From Nitrospirota bacterium (GTDB lineage Bacteria > Nitrospirota > Nitrospiria > Nitrospirales > Nitrospiraceae): a DNA stretch of 64,000 bases. The stretch is from the NCBI GenBank assembly GCA_030684575.1, contig JAUXVD010000021.1:185108-249107 (forward strand). The letters run 5' to 3'. Positions 18,694-28,219 of this stretch are shown in pieces; position 1 is the stretch's first letter, and each line of letters starts with the position of its first letter. The translations under genes were made by a program, and so were the position numbers. The notes beneath the pieces were generated by a model that saw nothing but the letters and a program-made list of their open reading frames with translations, had not been told where the DNA came from and did no database searches.

Positions 18694-20178
18694 TTATCTG
18701 GTGAGGGTATCTTCAATATCCGGCGAGGTGGCCTGGATGCGATCCCCGAGTGCAGGATACCGCGCCGCGATTTTTTGTTTCATCAGCCAGGCGATGGTCC
18801 GGTACGACCAATGGCCCTTCACGCCGGATCGGAGCTTCGCGATATATTCGGCTTCAGCATAGTCCATCTTGAACAGGCACCGCACCTTGAAGCCGAACGG
18901 GGTGGCGTAGAGCGATCCCTCTGCGCTGGTCTTCTTGAGCTGCTCGATGTCCGAACGGACCGCATCCATCGCCTGGCGATATTCGTGATCCAATCCTGCC
19001 TGCACGAGCGGCGGCGGAACTTCATACCCATGCATGGTCGTGAAGTTCTGTTGGATCTGCTGGCAGCGCCGGTGCCGGTGCATGTCGCGCCAGCCGCCGA
19101 TGTCCATCAGCACGTCGAACGTGAAGGCGTAACCGCTGCGGAATTCTTTGATGAGTTCGTCGTAGGGTCCTCGTGCACTCATCGCCACGTCGATCGTTTC
19201 CTGTTTCTGCTTCTCGGTCCAGCTACGGACGACCGCCAGGATGCTCCGATAGGGGGCATGCGACACACGGTAGAGCAAGGTGGTGACGATTTCGTCCAGG
19301 GGATCGTGGGACTCCACGAGTTCGACCGGCTCCTGCGCGCCCCAGGTCGATGGTTGATCCAATCCGGTCCCTTGGAGTGCCTCTTTCGCATAGCGGGCAA
19401 GGTCGAGGTAGACGGAGGCTTGATAGTCGTTCGGCTTGGCATGACGCGCCAGCGTCGGCGCCAGTGGTTCCTGTGCACCGGTCTGGCCGGACAACTCGCC
19501 CCACACATTCACGGGGGACCGCTGGCAGGCATCCTTGAGTTCGTCACCGATCGAACGCAATTCCGGCAGTTGCGACGACAAGAGTCTGGTGATTTGTTTT
19601 TCCAACGTTCTGATGCTGACGACTTGCCCGACGTTCGTCTTGGCCGCGAGGGGCAGGAGATACCGGGTCACGTCGAATGCGCGCGCGGCAATGGTCCGTT
19701 GGTAATCGGCTGGCTTCATCGACTCGGGGCGCGGCTCGCGCTCCGAAATAAATTGGGTCAAGGGTTGATGCAGGAGCCGATAGATCTCGGCGAGGCTACG
19801 GAGAATGCCATGGTAGGTGCCCTCCGTCTCGGACCCTCGGATGGAATCCGGCACGTACCATCCGCCGGACGCAAAGTTCTGATAGCGGCTCGATTTCGCC
19901 TGGCCGTCCCACAGAGGCTCGTCTTCGAGCCGGATCGCGGCGAGTTCGGAGATGTCCTCGAAGCAGATGATGACATGGCCCAAATCGGCGATCGAGGCAT
20001 GGCCATAGTCGAAATAGAACTGGTCCCAGAATTTCTCAGAGGAATGGCCATGCACCCAACGGAGGCTGTCCTCGATGGTGTCGGACGAACGGCTATAACG
20101 GGCCAGCGCATAGGCGGACTTCTCCGGCGGCATGGGCGCCAGCGCGATGACTCGACGGGTCGGTTGATCGATGCTCAT
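18694..20178 (-). CDS. Long ThyX-like (FAD-dependent thymidylate synthase family) protein
   Basis: A 494-residue protein, about twice the usual ThyX length, consistent with two ThyX-like halves. The N-terminal half has HVIICFEDISELAAIRLED and GQAKSSRYQNF near residue 90; the C-terminal half has HRHRRCQQIQQNF near residue 364. Canonical ThyX carries RHR-x7-S; here the Ser position is Asn, and the N-terminal copy is more degenerate. It may be a ThyX homologue with another methyl- or flavin-dependent activity, or may still make dTMP. No thyA is visible in the window. The TPR gene follows 17 bp downstream. Confidence 0.7.
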   Translation of the reverse strand: MSIDQPTRRVIALAPMPPEKSAYALARYSRSSDTIEDSLRWVHGHSSEKFWDQFYFDYGHASIADLGHVIICFEDISELAAIRLEDEPLWDGQAKSSRYQNFASGGWYVPDSIRGSETEGTYHGILRSLAEIYRLLHQPLTQFISEREPRPESMKPADYQRTIAARAFDVTRYLLPLAAKTNVGQVVSIRTLEKQITRLLSSQLPELRSIGDELKDACQRSPVNVWGELSGQTGAQEPLAPTLARHAKPNDYQASVYLDLARYAKEALQGTGLDQPSTWGAQEPVELVESHDPLDEIVTTLLYRVSHAPYRSILAVVRSWTEKQKQETIDVAMSARGPYDELIKEFRSGYAFTFDVLMDIGGWRDMHRHRRCQQIQQNFTTMHGYEVPPPLVQAGLDHEYRQAMDAVRSDIEQLKKTSAEGSLYATPFGFKVRCLFKMDYAEAEYIAKLRSGVKGHWSYRTIAWLMKQKIAARYPALGDRIQATSPDIEDTLTR

Positions 20179-20356
20179 GAGACGTTCCCTGACACAAACA
20201 TAGGCCGCGAACTATACGCCCGTGCGGCAGTCGGTGCAAGAAGGCGCGACGTCATTCGTGAAGCGTCTTTCGAGGTAAATCGTTTGCGCGGTCGATGGTC
20301 GCCGATTCAGACTCGGTTGACGCATGACGATTGACGTTTGATGCGCGCCCGGCTCG

Positions 20357-20385
20357 TTGACATGCCTAGAACCCGCCGTTATAGT
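20357..20385 (+). promoter_or_regulatory. Strong sigma-70 promoter of hisS
   Basis: A perfect TTGACA, a 17 bp spacer and TATAGT lie 29 bp upstream of the hisS ATG at 20414. This is the best -35/-10 pair in the window and should drive hisS and perhaps the three dsr-like genes. Confidence 0.75.
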
Positions 20386-20413
20386 CCCAAATCTTTCACG
20401 ATAGTTGCTATCT

Positions 20414-21679
20414 ATGGACACGATCAAGGGTATTAAGGGCGTCAAAGATATCCTTCCCGAGGAGACCCCCCGGTGGCGTTTCATCGAAGATGCCGCGCGG
20501 CGCTGGGCGCTGGCCTATGGATATCAAGAGATCCGGATCCCCATCTTCGAACTCACGGCGCTCTTCGCCCGCAGTATTGGCGCGGCCACGGACATCGTCG
20601 AAAAAGAGATGTATACCTTTCCTGACCGGGACGGGACGTCGCTAACATTGCGTCCGGAAGGCACAGCCGGAACGGTCCGCGCCTTCATCGAACATAATCG
20701 GGCGGCCGAGCCGCTTCCGCAAAAGTATTTTTATATCGGTCCGATGTTCCGCCATGAGCGACCCCAGGCAGGACGTCTCCGGCAGTTCCATCAATTCGGG
20801 GTGGAGTCGTTCGGCACAGCGGATCCTCGCGCCGATGTCGAGGCGATTGCGCTACTCTGGCGTTTGCTCTCGGATCTCGGCCTGCCGGACCTGACGTTGG
20901 AAATCAATAGTCTGGGAGGTACCGGCGACCGCGCCGCATACAAACCGATCTTGCTCGCCTTTCTCTCGCAGCACGAAGCCAGACTCTGTGCCAACTGCCG
21001 GCGCCGGATGGAGACAAACCCGTTACGCGTATTGGATTGCAAGATCCCGGACTGTCGAGCGGCGACTGAATCTGCGCCCAAGCTCACCGAACATCTTTCT
21101 CCAGAGGCCCGAGCCCATTTCGACCAGGTCCTGGCCGGTCTCACCGCCATCGGTGTGCCCTATCAATTGAATCCTCGTCTGGTACGGGGACTCGACTACT
21201 ATTGTTTGACGAGTTTTGAAATTACTTCGACCCACTTAGGCGCTCAGAACGCGGTGGGTGCCGGAGGCCGCTACGATGGATTAGTGGAGACGTTAGGCGG
21301 TCCCTCTGTTCCCGCTATTGGGTTTGCGGTCGGGCTTGAGCGCGTATCGTTGATGCTTCCGGAGACTGCCTCGTCCTCGTTACATGAACTACTCTATTAT
21401 GTCGCGGCTTTCGGTGAAGCGGGAACGAAGCTTGGCCTGGTGCTCCTGGACGAACTCCGTCGAATCGGACTGTCTGCTCAATGTGACTATCGTGCCGCTA
21501 CCCTCAAAGCTCACCTTCGCCAAGCAGATCGATCGAAGTGCCGATATGCGATTCTCCTGGGCGACGATGAAGCCAGCCGCGGCGCGGTCATTCTCCGTAA
21601 CCTTGAGACGAAGGCGCAAGAAGAACTTCCTCTCGCAGGCCTCGCCTCGCTCCTCCAATCCCGCAATCTTGCCGGATAG
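20414..21679 (+). CDS. hisS: Histidyl-tRNA synthetase
   Basis: A 421-residue class II synthetase, from the ATG at 20414 (the frame also allows a TTG at 20405). It begins with the family signature IKGIKGVKDILPEE. Motif 2 is YIGPMFRHERPQAGRLRQFHQF, the histidine-binding loop is LVRGLDYYCLTSFEI, and motif 3 is AVGAGGRYDGLVE with GFAVGLERV. Length and order of motifs are normal for the cytoplasmic enzyme that charges tRNA-His. It lies behind a strong promoter and begins the rightward origin gene block. Confidence 0.95.
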   Translation: MDTIKGIKGVKDILPEETPRWRFIEDAARRWALAYGYQEIRIPIFELTALFARSIGAATDIVEKEMYTFPDRDGTSLTLRPEGTAGTVRAFIEHNRAAEPLPQKYFYIGPMFRHERPQAGRLRQFHQFGVESFGTADPRADVEAIALLWRLLSDLGLPDLTLEINSLGGTGDRAAYKPILLAFLSQHEARLCANCRRRMETNPLRVLDCKIPDCRAATESAPKLTEHLSPEARAHFDQVLAGLTAIGVPYQLNPRLVRGLDYYCLTSFEITSTHLGAQNAVGAGGRYDGLVETLGGPSVPAIGFAVGLERVSLMLPETASSSLHELLYYVAAFGEAGTKLGLVLLDELRRIGLSAQCDYRAATLKAHLRQADRSKCRYAILLGDDEASRGAVILRNLETKAQEELPLAGLASLLQSRNLAG

Positions 21680-21715
21680 ATATCCACATTTTCAGCCTTG
21701 ACTTTGTGTGGAAAA
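21680..21715. promoter_or_regulatory. Pair of DnaA-box-like sites
   Basis: ATATCCACA at 21680-21688 (one mismatch to TTATCCACA, just after the hisS stop codon) and TTTTCCACA on the minus strand at 21707-21715 (fits TTWTNCACA). The following gap to 21782 is AT-richer than average. A third, perfect box TTATCCACA lies at 21810-21818 inside the dsrE-like gene. Confidence 0.5.
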
Positions 21716-21782
21716 ACTCGTAGTCTCGCCCAGACGTTCATTCATAAGCAATTGATTGTATTGACCTCTTTAGTGGATTGCC

Positions 21783-22103
21783 ATGGCGGATCGCAAACTG
21801 GGTCTCTTGTTATCCACAGCCCCTTCTCATCCTAGCGTTGAGACCGTCGTCCAACTGGCTCAGGCAGCTTTACGCCGGGGGGTCGAGGTCTATCTCTATC
21901 TCATCGATGAAGGGGTGAAGAGCGCGATCGATCCTCGTTATATCGGCTTGATCAATGCCGGGGTGAAGATGTCCGTCTGCGCCTATGGTTGCCAGCAACA
22001 TGGCGTTCCCACGGCCTCGGTCGATTCGAGGGTCTCACTATCCGGGTTAGTCGTGTTGTCCGGAATTATCGATGGGTGCGATCGCTTTCTCGCATTTACG
22101 TAG
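21783..22103 (+). CDS. DsrE/TusD-like sulfur relay protein
   Basis: A 106-residue DsrE-family protein. The fold signature is LGLLLSTAPSHPSVETVVQL at the N-terminus, a VYLYLIDEGV strand, and a VCAYGCQQHGV segment carrying the candidate active-site cysteine that would hold a persulfide. In TusBCD or DsrEFH complexes this subunit receives sulfur and passes it on for tRNA thiolation or sulfur oxidation. It is the first of three small genes between hisS and dnaA. The gene contains a perfect DnaA box at 21810-21818, near its start. Confidence 0.75.
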   Translation: MADRKLGLLLSTAPSHPSVETVVQLAQAALRRGVEVYLYLIDEGVKSAIDPRYIGLINAGVKMSVCAYGCQQHGVPTASVDSRVSLSGLVVLSGIIDGCDRFLAFT

Positions 22104-22132
22104 CGGGTGTTTCTCACTGCCGTTGATGTTCT

Positions 22133-22474
22133 ATGTCTAAACGAATCGCTGTCGTCATTTCAGAAGATCCTTGTGTGACCGCTCGTCCTGTTGAGGCCCT
22201 TCGTATTGCGTTGGGACTCTGTGCCGGAGATCATGAGACGACCGTCGTGCTCCTTGGGCAGGCTCCCAAGCTTCTGAGAGAGGATACAGATGAGATCATC
22301 GATGTCGATATCCTTGAAAAGTATCTTCCTTCGTTTAAACATCTCGCTGTCCCCTTTATCGTCGAGGCAGGGACGGCAATGGATACCTGGTCTGATAGTT
22401 TCTCCGTCACGACTCGTACAGCAGATGAAATTAGGCAGTTGATTCAAACCGTTGATAGAAGTCTCATTTTTTAG
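22133..22474 (+). CDS. DsrF/TusC-like protein
   Basis: A 113-residue protein beginning MSKRIAVVISEDPCVTARPV. The pattern of a short N-terminal strand, a helix with RIALGLCAGDHETTVVLLG and a C-terminal helix fits the DsrE/DsrF fold. C14 is a possible reactive cysteine. It lies 29 bp after the DsrE-like gene and 16 bp before the DsrH-like gene, the order and spacing expected for a TusD-TusC-TusB trio. The match is weaker than for the DsrE member. Confidence 0.6.
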   Translation: MSKRIAVVISEDPCVTARPVEALRIALGLCAGDHETTVVLLGQAPKLLREDTDEIIDVDILEKYLPSFKHLAVPFIVEAGTAMDTWSDSFSVTTRTADEIRQLIQTVDRSLIF

Positions 22475-22490
22475 AGAATGTTGGTGTGTT

Positions 22491-22733
22491 ATGGGTACGG
22501 CGCTCTATCTTCTTCGACAACAGCCAGCTGGTATCTCTGTATCGCTCTTTCACCCCAGCGATGCAGACATGGATATCCTGTTTGTCGAGCAGGCAATAAC
22601 GACAGCCCCTTCTTCCGTGAAGGGATTGGCGGTATCAGTTGAGAAAGATGTTGTCGGCTCTTCATGTCCGACAATCACTTACGACGATCTTGTTGAGCGC
22701 ATCTTCACATCGGAACATGTCATTGTGGTCTAG
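22491..22733 (+). CDS. DsrH/TusB-like protein
   Basis: An 80-residue protein from the ATG at 22491. It begins MGTALYLLRQQPAGISVSLF and ends EHVIVV. The size, the N-terminal strand and the DILFVEQAITTAP segment fit DsrH/TusB, the smallest subunit of the sulfur relay complex. One cysteine (C59, SSCPTIT) is present near the C-terminal end. An in-frame upstream ATG at 22452 exists, but it would overlap the DsrF-like gene and lacks an RBS. Its stop codon marks the left edge of the oriC gap. Confidence 0.6.
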   Translation: MGTALYLLRQQPAGISVSLFHPSDADMDILFVEQAITTAPSSVKGLAVSVEKDVVGSSCPTITYDDLVERIFTSEHVIVV

Positions 22734-22785
22734 GTGGTGGTGCATTCTTCTCCGATGTTATGTGTGTCGTAATAAGAGTTCGTCG

Positions 22786-22819
22786 TAGGAGTAGGAGTAA
22801 GAGTAGGCTCTGTGGATAT
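22786..22819 (+). other. DnaA-trio array and inverted DnaA box
   Basis: Seven consecutive triplets with a central A (TAG GAG TAG GAG TAA GAG TAG, 22786-22806) are followed by GCTC and the inverted DnaA box TGTGGATAT (22811-22819). Trios, short GC-rich spacer and box on one strand in this order is the geometry reported for the bacterial basal unwinding element. Confidence 0.55.
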
Positions 22820-23017
22820 TGTGGACGGCGAGCAAGTTGTTGATTCGGTAGATTTTCTTGCGCGCGCTCTTTGTGGAGAGACTTGGGGATTGACTCTGAG
22901 TAACCCCTGCATGCACAGTCAGCAACCTGTGTCGACTTGAGTGCTCGCCTTTGGCTGGAATCGTCCGCGGGATGGAAAAATTCGAAACCTCGCAAGAAAA
23001 CACTGCGAAGAACCAGG

Positions 23018-23026
23018 TTATCCACA
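23018..23026 (+). promoter_or_regulatory. Perfect DnaA box
   Basis: TTATCCACA, 20 bp upstream of the dnaA ATG. It may serve both origin binding and autorepression of dnaA. Confidence 0.75.
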
Positions 23027-23045
23027 GGTGTGAATAAGTCTGTGT

Positions 23046-24410
23046 ATGAAGAATGATACAGAAACGATGACTCTGGTGAATGTATGGCAAGACGCCTTGG
23101 CTTGTATTCAAGGGAAAGTGCCAAAACAGGTCTACGATACCTGGTTTACGCCGATTCACCTCGAGCACATTGAAGACTCAACTGCGCAACTTGGCGTTCC
23201 CAATAAGTTTTTTGGTGATTGGCTGAGCCAGCACTATGGACCACTCCTGGCTGAGGCACTCTCGGCTGCCCGAGGCGGGGAAGAAACGGCGATCACCTTC
23301 TCCATCTTTCACAAACAGGTGGCAAAGCTGCCTGAAAATGGAACTACGCCGGCACCCACTCGTCAAAGTACCGCGACCAGGCCAAAGCGGGGGATCCAGC
23401 TTAACCCAAAATATACATTTAATAGTTTCGTCGTGGGTGCCGGGAACCAGTTTGCCCATGCCGCTTGTATGGCCGTCGCCGAACAGCCGGCCAAAGCCTA
23501 CAATCCCTTGTTTATCTACGGCGATACCGGGCTGGGGAAAACCCACCTGTTGAATGCCATTGGAAACTATGTGGCGGAGCGGACCGATCTTCGCATTGCC
23601 TATTTGACGACCGAGCAGTTTACCAACGAGGTCATTAACTCCATTCGATACGACAAGATGATGGATCTGCGGAAGCGGTATCGTCACATCGATATGTTGA
23701 TGATCGACGACATTCAATTCCTGGCGGGCAAGGAACGGACGCAGGAGGAATTCTTCCATACGTTCAATGCCCTCTACGAAGCGCACAAACAACTAGTTCT
23801 CTCAAGCGATCGTTTTCCGAAAGACATGCCAGATATCGAAGAACGGCTGCGGTCGCGCTTTGAATGGGGCCTGATCGCGGATCTTCAGCCGCCGGACGTG
23901 GAGACGCGTATTGCCATCTTGCGGAAGAAATCCGAGGACGATGGCGTGTCGTTGCCGGAAGATGTCGTACAGTTTCTCGCGACCACGATGAAGAGCAATA
24001 TTCGTGAGCTGGAAGGTTCGCTGGTGCGCCTCGGCGCCTATGCGTCGCTCACCGGCCAAACGATTACGCTGGAGATGGCAAAGACCGTGCTCCGGGATCT
24101 GATCGGCACCAAGAAAAAGATCGTGTCGATGGACGATATTCAGGAAACAGTGGGCGCGCGCTTCCATGTGAAGATCTCCGACTTGAAGTCCCGTCGCCGG
24201 AGTAAAACGCTGGTCCATCCCAGGCAGATCGCCATGTATCTCTGTCGGGAACTCACGGACTCCTCCTATCCCGAGATCGGGCGGCAGTTCGGCGGCAAAG
24301 ACCATACGACGATCATTCATGCCTGCAAACAGATCATTAAAGCCAAAGACCTCGACAGTACATTGAGCGCCACGTTGGACAGCTTGAAGGAACAGATTCT
24401 ACGAGCATGA
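23046..24410 (+). CDS. dnaA: Chromosomal replication initiator DnaA
   Basis: A 454-residue DnaA with all four domains: the N-terminal self-assembly domain (VWQDALACIQGKVPKQVYDTW), a short linker, the AAA+ domain with LNPKYTFNSFVVGAGNQFAH, Walker A GDTGLGKTH near residue 158 and Walker B MLMIDDIQF near 218, and the C-terminal DNA-binding domain with RRRSKTLVHPRQIAMYLCRE and the signature GGKDHTTIIHACK. It opens the origin by binding DnaA boxes and trios. No clear Shine-Dalgarno sequence precedes the ATG. dnaN follows by 25 bp. Confidence 0.98.
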   Translation: MKNDTETMTLVNVWQDALACIQGKVPKQVYDTWFTPIHLEHIEDSTAQLGVPNKFFGDWLSQHYGPLLAEALSAARGGEETAITFSIFHKQVAKLPENGTTPAPTRQSTATRPKRGIQLNPKYTFNSFVVGAGNQFAHAACMAVAEQPAKAYNPLFIYGDTGLGKTHLLNAIGNYVAERTDLRIAYLTTEQFTNEVINSIRYDKMMDLRKRYRHIDMLMIDDIQFLAGKERTQEEFFHTFNALYEAHKQLVLSSDRFPKDMPDIEERLRSRFEWGLIADLQPPDVETRIAILRKKSEDDGVSLPEDVVQFLATTMKSNIRELEGSLVRLGAYASLTGQTITLEMAKTVLRDLIGTKKKIVSMDDIQETVGARFHVKISDLKSRRRSKTLVHPRQIAMYLCRELTDSSYPEIGRQFGGKDHTTIIHACKQIIKAKDLDSTLSATLDSLKEQILRA

Positions 24411-24435
24411 GCGGTTGGGTGAGGGAGAAGAGATT

Positions 24436-25563
24436 ATGAAACTACGTATGGGACGAGTGGAACTCTTGACGGGCCTCCAGCGGGTTCAAGGTGTTGTCGA
24501 AAAGCGCAACACGATGCCGATCCTCTCGAACATTTTGATCGAGGCGAAGCAGGAGGGGGTGGAGATCGTCGCCACCGACCTCGAGATCGGCATGCGCGGG
24601 CTCTATAAAGCCACCGTCGAGAAGCCCGGAGGGGTCACGGTCTCCGCCCGGAAGCTCTATGAGATCATCAAGGAACTGAACGTCAACGATATCGATATCA
24701 CCTCCGGTGACAATAACTGGACGACGATTCAGGCCGGCAAGAGCCAATTTAAGATTGTTGGTCTTCCCAGCACCGACTATCCCGCGTTGCCCACGATCGA
24801 ACGGGAAGGGCTCATTCCCCTCGCCGGGGCCGGTTTCTTAGAGCTGATTCGCAAGACCCTCTTCGCGGCCGGCGACAATGACGCGCGGTACATCCTGAAC
24901 GGGCTGTTGGTGACCCTCATCACGTCGGAGAAGAAAACGATCTTGCGTCTGGTCGGCACCGATGGACATCGGTTGGCGGTCGCCGAACAGGAAGTTGGCA
25001 TGCCGGGGGCCAAGGGCGCTCCGCAAGAGATCAAAGCCATCATTCCGAAGAAAGCCGCGCATGAGATGCAGCGTCTTCTGGAAGAAGGCGGCGAAGGCGA
25101 GCCTTTGATCGGGTTCACCAAAAACCTCATGATCTTCCGGAAGAGCGGACTGCTGCTGACCTCGCGGCTGATGGAGGGGAATTACCCGAACTATCAGCAA
25201 GTGGTCCCAAAAGAGAGCGGCAGGAAGATCGGGGTCAACCGCAACGAGTTGGAAAGTGCGCTCCGGCGCGTCTCCGTCTTGTCGCGCGATAAGGCGAATG
25301 CGGTGAAGGTCTCGTTTGTCACCGGACAGATGACGCTGTTCTCCAGTAATCCAGATTTTGGAGAAGCGACCGAAGAGCTGGCGGCACAGTATGAGGGGGA
25401 AGCGTTGAACACGGGGTTCAATGCCCGCTACTTGTTGGATGTGCTCGGAGTCATGGACGGAGAGACGATTTCTCTGCAAATGGACAATCCGCTGAGCCCC
25501 TGTTTGATCCAGGAGTCAGACAGTCCCGGCTTCAAGTGCGTCGTGATGCCAATTAAAATTTGA
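24436..25563 (+). CDS. dnaN: DNA polymerase III beta sliding clamp
   Basis: A 375-residue beta clamp, from the ATG at 24436, which has GAGGGAGAAG upstream; a TTG at 24415 in the same frame is less likely. Visible family blocks are MKLRMGRVELLTGLQRVQGV, VTVSARKLYEIIKEL, YILNGLLV, TDGHRLAV and the C-terminal GFKCVVMPIKI. It forms a dimeric ring that tethers polymerase III to DNA. It is the second gene of the dnaA-dnaN-gyrB-gyrA series. Confidence 0.97.
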   Translation: MKLRMGRVELLTGLQRVQGVVEKRNTMPILSNILIEAKQEGVEIVATDLEIGMRGLYKATVEKPGGVTVSARKLYEIIKELNVNDIDITSGDNNWTTIQAGKSQFKIVGLPSTDYPALPTIEREGLIPLAGAGFLELIRKTLFAAGDNDARYILNGLLVTLITSEKKTILRLVGTDGHRLAVAEQEVGMPGAKGAPQEIKAIIPKKAAHEMQRLLEEGGEGEPLIGFTKNLMIFRKSGLLLTSRLMEGNYPNYQQVVPKESGRKIGVNRNELESALRRVSVLSRDKANAVKVSFVTGQMTLFSSNPDFGEATEELAAQYEGEALNTGFNARYLLDVLGVMDGETISLQMDNPLSPCLIQESDSPGFKCVVMPIKI

Positions 25564-25565
25564 GG

Positions 25566-28129
<2,564 letters not shown>

Positions 28130-28130
28130 A

Positions 28131-28205
28131 TTGGCTTGAGGCCAGCGGCAAGGGGCGAGAGATAGGGATCTGACCTCTCGCCTCGCACCACGCGCCTCTT
28201 GCCTT
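28131..28205. repeat. Palindromic intergenic element between gyrB and gyrA
   Basis: About 75 bp. TTGAGGCCAGCGGCAAGG with GGGGCGAGAG pairs with CCTCTCGCCTCGC and GCGCCTCTTGCC around a short GATCTGA centre. It is related in sequence and design to the dnaN-gyrB element, so gyrB is bracketed by two copies. Confidence 0.55.
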
Positions 28206-28219
28206 ACAACGGAGTTGAG

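Larger units (their letters stand above)
22734..23045. other. Putative chromosomal replication origin (oriC)
   Basis: A 312 bp non-coding gap directly upstream of dnaA. It contains a DnaA-trio-like array next to an inverted DnaA box (22786-22819), further TGTGGA sites near 22822 and 22873, AT-rich stretches (22771-22780, 22971-23010) and a perfect DnaA box 20 bp before the dnaA start. Position between dsrH and dnaA-dnaN-gyrB-gyrA is the classic origin location. Confidence 0.7.

Noticed and set aside
18775..20334. 519-codon plus-strand frame over the ThyX-like gene
   Set aside because: Antisense shadow; the minus strand has the recognisable protein and an RBS.
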